From: Balanoglossus misakiensis
Taxonomy: Eukaryota; Hemichordata
Reading direction: 5' to 3'
NCBI GenBank assembly: GCA_040954595.2
Contig: CM082576.2
Location: 11,098,001 to 11,162,000 of the forward strand
Length of the DNA stretch: 64,000 nt
The notes below the pieces were generated by a model that did no database searches, was not told where the DNA came from, and saw nothing but the letters and a program-made list of their open reading frames with translations. Below, in pieces: positions 1 through 10,090 of the stretch (the stretch's first letter is position 1; each line of letters begins with the position of its first letter). The position numbers and the translations under genes are program-made.

Positions 1-2679
1 AACAAAACATCGTAGAGAAATCTCCCCTGAAATGGATTTCAAGTACATGTATTCAGGTTAGAAAGGCATATTGAAACACTGAGCTTAGCTACAAATATCC
101 ATTAATGGGTAACGATCTGTTTACCAGCCAAGGGTGTAAAGTTTATGGTAGGATCATAAATCTGAGAAGAAACCATGTTTGTATCGCTTCACTGAATATT
201 AGAAATTTATGCAGAAAAATAAGTTGTTTCAGTAACTTCATTATCAATGGCAGACTGAAGCTTGATAAACATCACACCAAAAAATTCCACACTTTACCTT
301 CTTTCCACACAGCTGCAAGTCTGCTACCAGTAATTCTCTGTCCAGACATGTCAGCATGGCTTTCATTAACACTAAGGTTGCAAATACAGTGTTGGAGGCA
401 CTGTCAGCCACAGTGAATGTGAGGACCAACTTCCCAAACTCTAACCTTCTCTCAGGAGAAACTGAAAGTGCAAACAGACACACATGTATACACAAGTGTG
501 GTTTTATATAGCATTTATAGTTATTTACAGTTGCTGGTCAAATTCTGAGTTCGGATGGGTATTTTGACAGGTGACCAACCAACATCATTTGGACTGAACT
601 GATGATCCGTTCTGAGGCCTATGATGCCAACACAGAAATTGAATATTGTGTAAATAATTGTGGTGTGATATCAAGGTAGACTGGTGGATTCTCAAAGCTT
701 ACGTGGTACTCTCTACTTTTTGACAACATCACTAAAAAGACATTCTTTAGTTTTGCACTTTCGGACAATTTGTTTTCCATGCTGCAAAATTCACTGTGTA
801 CAAAGTGTTCAACATCTGACAGACACATTGGCAACTTCATTACCTTCAGTTGTCAGTTTCAACAAATTCAAAGCGGTCGCCATGGCGTCTTCTGGACTTG
901 TTGCAGAATTAACTAATAAACCAACTGCACTTCCGGCCAATAAGCAGCATTCTTGGGAAAACCGCTGCATTGTAACGAGACATGTGAATCATGAATTGAT
1001 GTTATGTGTAGGATTCTGTTCAAAGAGTTGTCATAAATAGACCACATAAAATTAACCCTGTTCACCCCAATTCCCTCTATTTATCACACTAATACTAAAG
1101 CATAGAAAAACAACAAATCATACCGTACTGAAGATTACTGTAAGAAGGCACTGGAGTATTCCCACAAGGTGACCTTCAAGTTTGTCTTCTGTGACCTTCC
1201 AAATCACTTGTTTAATTACATCAGGGCAATTCTGAATTGTTTGCAGGCAAATCTACAAAAGCACAAATACAGGAGTTTTAATACAACTGCCATTTACAGA
1301 TACATTTTCTATTCAAAATCAAAACTGGGAGATTTGCAAGATTGGTGAATTCACACTCTGATTTCTTTTGAAGTAGATCCTCTTTGAATTCTGGGTCAGT
1401 TTGTTCCTGACAAAGCTATCCCAACCACCTATTCCAACTCGGCCATCCCGACCGCAGCTTCGTTGGCTCACCTTTGTCGCCAACTGACAGGAGGAAACAT
1501 CAATGTCGACACTGTCCACGCAGAAGCCTGTCATGATGCTGGACAGTGATGCCATGAAAACAGTCAAATTCTTCTCCAGAAATGTCTTCATCATTCCACA
1601 CTCATCCAACATGATTGACACTGAAAGAAAATATGTGTGAACATAACCACAGGCATGTGAACTATAGAAGCCTTGTTTATAGTTAACATTCCTGATTTGA
1701 ACAGAATACATCAGCAGACTCGCAACAGTGGCCAATATTCAAACCTCTTTGCAGTGTTCCATAAGATAATGCTCTTTGCTGTTCAAACCACACCAAGTTG
1801 ACTTCATTTTCAAACGCTTCTTGAACTCTGCTGGGCAACAATCTGTGCAGCTGCTTCAAAACCTGGAAGAAAGAGATGTGGCCGAACATTCAGTAGGGTT
1901 TAAAGAATTCTTAACTTGAAAGTAAGCATCAGTGGCATTTTTCAGATTTCTGGTGGAGATCAGCAGAATTCGCTCACCTTCAGAATTGTCTTGGCTACCT
2001 TGGTGCTCTCTTTTGAATTGACATAAATCTTACAGATGACAAAAATTAACCCATTCCAGTCTTCGGAATCTTCTCCTCCATCAGCTGTGCACACTTGTAG
2101 TTTACTTAATTCCTTCACAGTGTTTTCCAAGACGATCAACTGTTGCTTTGTACTTGTTGCCCTGTGGAATAAATCACCCGTCAGTGGAGATACATGTACC
2201 AACCTCTGTGTCACACAAAAACTTAGTACTGATACTCAACCAAGGCAAACAATCATATGTTTCTGATTATCATGTTTACCTATATGCGGAGGTATTGGCC
2301 AGTTTCTTCGGCCGGGGATTTTATTTTGTAGGTATCAACAAGTGACTGACCTCCTCCCTCACTGAACATGGAAAATTGGGTGACACCCCCCCCCCCCTCC
2401 CCCATCACCCAATTCCAAACAGGGTGACTCCCCCATGAATGCACACACACCCCTACCTAGCTGCAATAATTGTAGCCCTGGTGGGTTGGTTGATCGCTGA
2501 CGGCCCGTCATGTACAATTATTGCAGCTAACCCCTACCCAGAAGAAACTGACCAGTCCCTTACCTTAAAAATACGTTCATCTGAGAACCGAAATGACCGG
2601 CCTGACCACTATGTCGGGCCAAAATCAGTTCGTTGGCCTCCAACATCGAGATTATTTTCTGTTGTATTCTTTGATCCAT
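1..2679 (-). CDS. THADA: THADA-like protein (tRNA 2'-O-methyltransferase regulator), 5' part
   Basis: Large HEAT/ARM-repeat protein; the yeast counterpart Trm732 partners the Trm7/FTSJ1 methyltransferase in 2'-O-methylation at tRNA position 32. I read coding exons 2564-2679, 1978-2161, 1745-1862, 1472-1620, 1124-1252, 844-964, 298-461 and the start of an eighth at 1-26. Intron phases agree throughout and every site is GT-AG, giving about 335 residues before the window edge. The ATG at 2679 has an in-frame stop upstream. The assignment rests on my recollection of human THADA: blocks such as KVLKQLHRLLP, ICLQTIQN and GILQCLLTVIFST followed by an AGSAVGLLV segment align in order with the human N-terminal region, and the last exon starts GRFLYDVL, like human LLLDTAHVL. 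The protein is helix-rich with no signal peptide. Exon 3 has a second in-frame donor after 1688 that would add 19 residues. Identity is only modest, so another HEAT-repeat protein is possible; the gene model is firmer than the name. Confidence 0.68.
2458..2529. mobile_element. 72-bp fold-back MITE-like element with 9-bp target duplication
   Basis: The ends are perfect 17-bp inverted repeats, TAGCTGCAATAATTGTA (2458-2474) and its complement (2513-2529). Both sides carry the same nine bases ACCCCTACC (2449-2457 and 2530-2538), as expected of a target-site duplication. It lies in THADA intron 1 and encodes nothing. Nine-base duplications are typical of Mutator-like transposons, so a non-autonomous MULE derivative is a reasonable guess, but no transposase is visible. 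Confidence 0.55.
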
Positions 2680-2754
2680 TCTGGAAGAGTTGTGTGCAGT
2701 GTAGCGATCTTATGTTACCGATGGTGCGGTACGGAAGCATGTTGTGCCATGGAC

Positions 2755-2766
2755 GCTGCCATCTTT
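2755..2766 (-). promoter_or_regulatory. YY1-like motif in the THADA leader
   Basis: On the minus strand this reads AAAGATGGCAGC, close to the YY1 core AAGATGGC, about 75 bases upstream of the chosen THADA ATG. Such sites are usual in housekeeping promoters and 5' leaders. The short frame starting at this ATG stops quickly and is not treated as coding. Confidence 0.4.
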
Positions 2767-3339
2767 GCCACAAACTGTTAATTTGAGTCAGATTTGGATG
2801 TATATTCGGATTCGATTTTGTTCCAGGGATCATAAGTATCAAGAGGAATGTACGAGTGCTATAGTACAGGGTCACTTGATATTAATATCAGAACTTTGAA
2901 ATCAAATTATTACAATTCCTAACAGGTTTTTACAATGTACGTTAGACTTTCACGGTGTTTATTTTCACAATATTGTGAGCTCAAATTCTACCACTAGATG
3001 GCGCTCTTTTCATCGTTCGTTTTATTGTTCACTTCATGCAATTTGTTTCGAAACAGAACAGACCAACTAAAGTGTTTCTGTATCAAACAGACCACAGAAA
3101 GAATATCAAAATGAACGTTATCAAATAGTTTTGAGTAACATCCCCTTAGTCTAAATCTGGTTACACTTTGATTGAAAATATTGGTCAAATTAAGGCTAGC
3201 GGGAAATACATCACGAGCTAGGAGAGACTATTTCACAAGGTACTATTAAAGACAAATTATAAAGCTCTTTGGTGAGACACATGTTATATACATGTATTAT
3301 GCGCTTTTATTTCAATTACACAAATGAATGCATGTATTC
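2767..3339. other. Intergenic, no gene seen
   Basis: AT-rich spacer between the THADA promoter and the triplicated locus. Open frames here are short, lack splice context and resemble nothing I know. Confidence 0.5.
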
Positions 3340-3411
3340 TCGGACACTTCTTACATAATCGTCATCAAATGACGTGACACAAATTTCTCTTGTAGAGTTA
3401 TTTTCTTACAG

Positions 3412-3491
3412 AGCGGAAGTTCTTTGTCTCATGTTGCCTTCAAATCTCCAATTCGTGGTCAGGGTGATAATACTTGCAGTAGTAGTTGTAG
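3412..3491 (+). other. Putative plus-strand exon, hydrophobic, copy A
   Basis: Between an acceptor (TTTTCTTACAG) and a donor (GTAG|GTATGT) lies an 80-base open block. In one frame it encodes AEVLCLMLPSNLQFVV followed by RVIILAVVVV, resembling a signal peptide or membrane segment, with an ATG at 3431. It opposes the minus-strand secreted-protein gene. No downstream partner exon was found, so this is a candidate only. Confidence 0.35.
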
Positions 3492-3936
3492 GTATGTTCA
3501 TCAGGGCGTCTGTAAGAGCAGTACTCAGCGACAGTCGAAAAAGTTAAATGGCCAGGTGGGTTCCAGTAAAATGCCCCGGACAGTTTTTCTGGACATGTCT
3601 AAAAAATGGAATATTAGGATATATTTTAATGGACAAAAACTGTCGCGTTAGTAATTCTGCGGTTGCTACCGTGGGGCACGTCAATGTACATCAACTGTAA
3701 ACTCTAGGCGCTTTCATGTAATACTGTTTGAAAATAACTGTTGAGAAATAACACGCATCTATTGCCTTCTCACTCACTTCTGTACTACACCGAATCACAT
3801 TTCATCAGAACCATCGCAAGAAAGCCTTGTGCTCTACTGAATACTCCTATGTTCCCTCAACTCTAATTGAATATTCAAAACTAACACATGATATAAGTAA
3901 CATATAAGAATCAAGTAATTCTTTAGGTATACTTAC

Positions 3937-4570
3937 CGCCATGTCGTTGCAAGAAACAACGATCCTTTTTCCAGAATATACGCTGACTGTACAATTTAAA
4001 CACTCTTCTACTGATTCACCATCAGACAATATAGTTCCCTGTGTAGAGTGACAGATTTATCAACAAAGCTACGATAGGATACTGCAGTGAATGGTTATCA
4101 TATTCAGTAGCCTGTTGTGTAGAAGTTTGAGAAAACACTGTCGAAATGGATACCATTCATTGTCTCCCTCCTTCTTTTTACAAACATTCAAAATCAAACT
4201 ACATCTAGTCTATTAACGTGTTTCTGTTTCTGGAAACATAGCATAACATTCTTACCATGTCCATAGTGTCCAGCTTGTCGGTTGCGACATACACCGTCCT
4301 AAATGAACTGGTTGGACCGATGTAAGGACCGACGGCCACAAACGTTTGATCTACAAAAAATGGCGTTTCATTTTCCAATATGTCTGGCAACGCCATAATT
4401 TCATCGAAACACTCCACACCATGTGTGACTATTGAATTGTATATGACAGAGTCATATCCCTTTACTTTCATAGAGGAACATATCCATGGCTCTGAGCGGA
4501 ACGGGTGGTTGATATGGAAGTCACATTTGACGATGGTCAGAACAGTCGAGAGGACAATCAGCAATTTCAT
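3937..4570 (-). CDS. Small predicted secreted Cys-containing protein, copy A
   Basis: Two clear coding exons: 4256-4570 (105 residues) and 3937-4038 (34 residues), joined in phase 0 by GT-AG sites. A 5' leader exon is implied by an acceptor just before GTAACTCCACA-ATG at 4581. The N-terminus MKLLIVLSTVLTIVKC is a signal peptide, so secretion is predicted. The mature part has Cys in PWIC, VECFDEI, ECLNC and SCNDM, and the conserved stretch AVGPYIGPTSSFR. I do not recognise the family and assign no function. The C-terminal exon is unresolved: a short conserved block near 3790-3830 follows, but its acceptor (CAGTAG or CACAAG) cannot be chosen by eye, so only a few residues may be missing. Copies B and C have the same exon sizes and frames. 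Confidence 0.7.
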
Positions 4571-4739
4571 TGTGGAGTTACCTGTATAAATAACAACCGA
4601 TTCTGGATATTGCAATCATATTGAACATAAATTGTTTTAGGAGGAAATTTCGTCAACACATACACATGGGGAAAAAATATATGAAAATTCAGTACTCCAC
4701 AGAAAACAGACTTACTCGTTTACTTCGTCGAAAGTAAAG

Positions 4740-5130
4740 ACAAGGCTTATCCCCAGAGATGGCTCATTTTATGTGCAGTCATTTTATTTTTGTATAAACT
4801 AAATTAGCTAAAGCAAAAATAAAAAAATAAATGTAGGTACTGGTAAAGATATTTTGGTATAAACTAGTTCTCCCCTTTGTATATCGCAAAGACCATTGAC
4901 GACAAATTTTCTTCGAACTGTCTATCCAAAATAACGTCATGGGTTATTTCCAGCGATAACTCATTATATGTGCACACTCGTTTAATTTTTTTGTGTAAAC
5001 TTAAGTACATGTAGCATCAATTGGAATAAATATGAGGATTGTTAACGATATTTTGGTATACTTCCATTGGCACATCCCAATTAAGACGAGACGGTACATT
5101 TTCTTGATGATGTCAATTTACTTTAATAGG
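4740..5130. repeat. AT-rich subrepeats, unit A
   Basis: Two diverged copies of a motif of roughly 150-200 bases, built around a stretch like CAGTCATTTTATTTTTGTAT, then GGAATAAATATG and GATATTTTGGTATA. The same motif recurs in the other units. There is no coding content. Confidence 0.6.
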
Positions 5131-5433
5131 TTTGCGACAATGCAAATAATGGAACATGTACAGCCACCACCTTCTAAAATTCCATCTGTTATTACAATTG
5201 GTACTGATACCTATATGTAACCCGAATACATTGGTTGGTCGCTCTGATCTGGAGGTATATGGCTCATTGCGCACGGTTGATAAGATATATAGCACTTCTG
5301 CAAAGCGAGGCTCACTACGCTCAAAATTTAAAAAATGACAGATAAATATTTGCAACGATCATTTCTTGCATAACTATTATGAAATGACGTGACTCAAATT
5401 GCAACGATCCTGTGTATATTTGTTTTCTAACAG

Positions 5434-5517
5434 AGCGGAAGTTCTGAATTTCGTTCAAGTTGCCTTCAAATCTCCAAATTGTCTTCAGCTTGATAATGTT
5501 TGCAGTAGTAGTTGATG
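5434..5517 (+). other. Putative plus-strand exon, copy B (frame disrupted)
   Basis: This copy of the hydrophobic block keeps the acceptor (TTCTAACAG) and donor (GATG|GTAAGT). It is four bases longer than A and C. The LPSNLQ frame hits a stop upstream and there is no ATG, so the copy looks broken if the block is coding. Confidence 0.3.
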
Positions 5518-6012
5518 GTAAGTTCATCAGGACGTTTGTAAGAGCAGTAGTCAAAGTTAGCCAAAAAAATCAGTTCGCCGGATGGTTTCCAGTTAAATGC
5601 TTCAGTGAGTTTCTCTGGACACGTCTAAGTAGTGGAATAATATCATATCATTTGAGTTGGACAAGACAATTTGTCGCATTTGCAAATCTTAAATGACCAT
5701 AATTAATATATCCTCTAATTACAGAAATGCCCCCATAATATCAAACCCAAAGAAATAAAGTCATTTAGTGCAGTACATGCACTGACATGGGTGTTTATGT
5801 TGACAGGAAACATTATGATACAACAGGAGTCTATCTTCTGTAAGACATCGAGTCACACTTCATCAGAACCATCGCGAGAAAACCTTGTACACTACCGAAT
5901 ACGTTATCATATGTTGTCTCATATCTAATTCTTTTGAATAATAAAATACTAACACCTGATAAAAGTAGCATACCAGAATAAATTGATATTATTCTAGTAA
6001 ATGTATACTTAC

Positions 6013-6848
6013 CGCCATGTCGTTGCACGAAATGGTAAACCTATCTCCAGAATAATTGCTGAATGTACAGTTCAGGCAGTCTTCAATTGATTCACTATCA
6101 GGTGGTATAGTTCCCTTTCCCTGAGTGTGTAAAGTGACACATTTATCAACAAACTTTCCGCACTAATACTTAATTTTGACACTCAAGGTAAAAGTGACAA
6201 ATTGATAATGCTCCATTGAAATCGTATCGTCTGTCATCTCCAATGTGTGGGTCATCATTTTGCGGCAGTGAGATACAGGAAGAATTTGCTGCCCCCCCCC
6301 CCCCGGCCATAACAATTGAATGCCCCCTGCCATTTCACCTCATATTTTAAGATACATGAAAATATTCCTATAGATTTGAACAAATGCTTATTTTTGCATA
6401 CAGTGAAAAATAATGGAGCACCTTTCTTTGGCTCCTTTCTTTTTTTTCTTTTTTTACAAACATTCAAAATTAAACTACACCTTTTAAAAGACTGACGTGT
6501 ACATGTTTCTTAGAATATAACATAATTCATTACCAAGTCCAATGTGTCCAATTTGTCAGCAGAAACAATCACAGCTCTAAACGAACTAGTTGGACCGATG
6601 TAAGGACCGATTGCCATATACGTTTTGTCGACGAAAGTTGGCGTTTCGTTTTCCAATAGGTCTTGCAACGACATTATTTCATCAAAACACTCCACACCAT
6701 GTGTGATTACGGTATCATAGACGTTAGACTCGTATCCCATTACTTTTATGGAGGTACATGTCCATGGGTCAGAGCGGAACGGGTGATAGTGATGAAAGAA
6801 ACAATTGACGATGGCCACAACAGTCGAGAGGACAATCAGCAATCTCAT
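6013..6848 (-). CDS. Small predicted secreted Cys-containing protein, copy B
   Basis: Same architecture as copy A. Exon 1 is 6534-6848 (105 residues), exon 2 is 6013-6120 (36 residues), phase 0. The signal peptide is MRLLIVLSTVVAIVNC. Exon 2 begins two codons earlier than in A and C (GKGT instead of GT) because of a six-base insertion after the acceptor, which keeps the frame. The Cys pattern PWTC, VECFDEI, DCLNC, SCNDM is kept. The putative terminal block near 5860-5890 reads CGCGATGGTTCTGATGAAG, where A and C have TGCGATGG, so a possible extra Cys is Arg here. Function unknown. Confidence 0.68.
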
Positions 6849-7329
6849 TGTGGAGTTACCTGCATAAGTAACAACCGATTCTGGATATTACTGAAGTGTA
6901 AGATTAAAATTTAGGTCCTAGCAGCTGGGGACGTTATGTCTTCAACAGAGTCAGTAACACCTTTGGTTTGATCAATGGTTTTGTGAAATGCTAATAAAAA
7001 ACTTCGGTACATCGAAGCATCACTGAAATACTGTAAGGAGGGACGATGGTTGAGACAGTGGAAAGTTAGTTCTACAGTGGGCTGTGAGGATACTTGGACA
7101 GTGGGTCAGTTCCGCTGGTCCAGCCAGGGCCACAGGTCTTGTCCTGTATGTCCATGACTGGTCCTTTTTTGAAAGAAAGTCACCGGCGTTCAAATCTACT
7201 CTACACGCGTTCCCGCCTCTTCTCAAGTCAACCGACACTCCGACCAGACTTACGAATACGTCCCATATGACATACACATGGAAAAAAGATGTGAAAATAC
7301 AGTACTCCACAAATAACAGACTTACCCGT

Positions 7330-7980
7330 TTACTTCGTCGAAAGTAAAGACATGGGTTATCTCCAGCGATGGCTCCTTTTATGTACACGGTCATTTTATT
7401 TTTGTATAAACTTAATTACCTAAAGCAAAAATGGCCTCCATTGGAATATATGTGGATCCTGTCAACGATATTTTGGTGTACTGGTTCTCCAGATTTTCTT
7501 CAAACTGTCCATAGCAATTAAAGACATGTATTATTTCCGGCGATGGCTTATTTTTTGTGCACAGTCATTTCCTTTTTGAATAAACTTAATTTTCTAGAGC
7601 AAAAATGGCCTCTATTGGAATAAATAAGGGTACTGTTAACGATATTTTGGTATACTAGTTCTCCCCTTTGCATATCTTAAATTGGCTATCGCAATTAAAG
7701 ACATGGATTATACTTATACTGCATTTTGCATATCCCAAAGACTAAACGCAAATTTACTTCAAACTGTCTATCTAAAGTAACGACATGGTTTATTCCTACC
7801 CATGGCTCATTTTATGTGCACAGTCACTTTATTTTTTTATAAACAAAAATTTACCTCCATTGGAATAGATATTGGTATCATCAACGACATTTTGGTATAC
7901 ACATGTACCGGTACTTCCATTTGCACATCCCAATTAAGACAAGACGGTAAATTTTCTTGATGCTGTTAATATATTTTATT
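7330..7980. repeat. AT-rich subrepeats, unit B
   Basis: About four diverged tandem copies of the same motif, each with AACGATATTTTGGT or a variant, preceded by CCTCCATTGGAATA or a variant. Expansion of this array explains much of the extra length of unit B. Confidence 0.6.
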
Positions 7981-8347
7981 TAGTTTGCCAATCTGTGGCG
8001 TTGTTTCATAAATCCACTTGCAAGAGACAGCCCAGAAGAAAAACAATGCAAATACTGGAACATGTACAGCCACCACCTTCTGAAATTCCATCTGTTATAA
8101 CAATTGGTACGAATACCCATATGTAACCCGAATACATTGGTTGGTCGCTCTGATCTGGAGTTTTATAAATAATTGAGGTTTGTAAGAAAATGTGAAATAA
8201 ATATAGCACTTTCTGCTAAGCGAGGCTCACTACGCTCAGAATTAAAAAACTACAGATGAATATATTTAACGATCACTTCTTGCATAACTATCATGAAGTG
8301 ACGTGACTCAAATTGCAACGATCCTATGTAGATTTATTGTCTAACAG

Positions 8348-8427
8348 AGCGGAAGTACTGTGTTTCACGTTGCCTTCAAATCTCCAATGCGTGTTCAGGG
8401 TGATAATACTTGCAGTAGTAGTTATTG
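8348..8427 (+). other. Putative plus-strand exon, hydrophobic, copy C
   Basis: This is an 80-base block between acceptor GTCTAACAG and donor ATTG|GTATGT. The open frame AEVLCFTLPSNLQCVF continues RVIILAVVVI, matching copy A, but ACG replaces the ATG of copy A. Splice sites are conserved in all three copies while the start codon is not, which suits an internal exon better than a first coding exon. Confidence 0.33.
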
Positions 8428-8907
8428 GTATGTTCATCAGGACGTCTGTAAGAGCAGTACTCCACGTTACTCGCGAAAGTTAGGTTACTCGGTGGGTTCC
8501 AGTAAATTGCCCCGGCCAGTTTCTCTGGACACGTCTAAATAGTGAAATAATAGCATCATATTAAATGAAATGGACAAAATATGATCGTAATTAAATATAT
8601 CGCCTAATTACAGAAATGTCCCCACAATATCAAACCCAAAGTAATAAAGTCATATAGTGCAGTACATTTACTGAGACAGGTGTTCATGTTGACTGGAAGC
8701 ACAAACATACGACACGCGTCTATTGCTTCTGTACTACACCGAATCACATTTCATCAAACCCATCGCAACAAAACATTGTTCACTACTGAATACTCCTATG
8801 TTTTCTCAACTCTAATTCTTTTGAATAATCAAAACTAAACTGTGATAAACGAAGAAATTAACTAAATTATAAGAGTCAGTTGACTATTTGTTATTACTTA
8901 TACTTAC

Positions 8908-9663
8908 CGCCATGTCGCTGCACGAAGCACTAAATCTTTGGCCAGAATATAAGTTGACTGTACAATTTAGGCATATTTCTACTGATTCACTATCAGGCAA
9001 TATTGTTCCCTGTGTAAAATAACAAATTTATTAACAAACTTTTCCACAATTTGTAATTTTGTCATCTTCAAACTGTGGGTCATCCATCATTTTGTGGTAG
9101 TGGGTTCATCCGTTTTCATTTAGATACAAGAAGTATTTGCTGCCCCCCCCCCCCCCCCGGCCATAACAATTGAATGCCCCCTGCCATTTCGACTCATATA
9201 TTTTAAGATACACGAAAACATTCCTCAGATTTGAACAAATGCTTACTTGTGAAAATGATAGCGTCCCTTTCATTGGGTTCTTTAAAACATTATCTTTTAA
9301 AAGTCTGAATATTTAATTGTTTCTTTAAAAAATAGGATTATTCCATACCATATCCACTGTGTCCAATTCGTCAGCATCAATATTCACAGTTCTAAACGTA
9401 CTTGTTGGACCGATGTAAGGGCCGACTGCCGCAAACGTTTTGTAGGCATAAATTGGTGTTTCATTTTCCAATATGTCAGGCAACGCCATAATTTCATCAA
9501 AACACTCCACGCCATGTGTGATTACTGAATCATAGACGTTAGAGTCGTATCCCTTTGCTTTCATGTGGGTACATATCCATGGCTCTGAGCGGAACGGGTG
9601 GTTGGTATGGAAGTCACATGTGACGATGGCTAGGACAGTCGAGAGGACAATCAGCAATCTCAT
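8908..9663 (-). CDS. Small predicted secreted Cys-containing protein, copy C
   Basis: Exon 1 is 9349-9663 (105 residues) and exon 2 is 8908-9009 (34 residues), phase 0, GT-AG sites. The signal peptide is MRLLIVLSTVLAIVTC. Conserved blocks are NHPFRSEPWIC, THGVECFDEIMALP, AVGPYIGPTS, ICLNC and SCSDM. Changes against A and B are mostly single substitutions that leave the frame intact, which argues for purifying selection on protein rather than decay. The last exon is unresolved as in the other copies; one candidate acceptor used in A (CACAAG) is changed here to ACAAT. Function unknown. Confidence 0.68.
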
Positions 9664-9949
9664 TGCGGAGCTACCTGTATAAGTAACAACCGATTCTGGA
9701 CTTTACTGAAGTATGTGATTAAAGTTTAATACGAAGATGATGGGAACAGAGAGCCAGTAATGCATTGGGATCGCGAGAAGTCAGCAACCAACAGTATTCT
9801 CTGTCCTCAAGATTGACTAAAATTTATTTATTGTGATTTTTTCTTAACTTTTTAAAATCTTAAGTTGCAGAAGAATAAAATAGCGGCTCATAAAATGAGA
9901 ATGCAATCATATTGAACATTTTTCTTAGGAGTAACTCTTCAGAAAAAAA

Positions 9950-10090
9950 GAGACCTACCTGTTTACTTCGTTGGAAATAAAGATATCTCCAGTGGAAGCT
10001 TATCATATGCGCACACTCATTTTATTTTGTATGAACTAAAATAACTCAAGGGAAAATAGCCTCCATTAAAATAAACATGGAGACTGTTAG
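9950..10090. repeat. AT-rich subrepeat, unit C
   Basis: A single partial copy of the motif (CTCATTTTATTTTGTATGAAC, then CCTCCATTAAAATAAACATG) marks the right end of the duplicated locus. Confidence 0.5.

Larger units (their letters stand above)
3340..10090. repeat. Three-copy tandem duplication, about 2 kb units
   Basis: Unit A starts near 3340, B near 5340 and C near 8260. Each holds, in order, a plus-strand exon-like block beginning AGCGGAAGT, a short conserved block that may hold the last coding exon, exon 2 and exon 1 of a minus-strand small secreted-protein gene, and AT-rich subrepeats. A block of about 120 bases starting GGAACATGTACAGCCACCACC recurs near 5150 and 8058. Units B and C share a poly-C tract followed by GGCCATAACAATTGAATG (about 6293 and 9144) that I do not see in A, suggesting that B and C split last. 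Unit B has about 330 extra bases near 6930-7260 relative to A. Confidence 0.8.

Noticed and set aside
2708-2766. Alternative THADA start MAASMAQHASVPHHR on the minus strand
   Set aside because: The frame stops soon and is not in frame with the real first exon; the ATG is part of a YY1-like motif.
3800-3830. A neuropeptide reading of the RWF-stop tail in copy A
   Set aside because: No amidation Gly or dibasic sites, the tail depends on a weak acceptor, and copies differ at the last residue.
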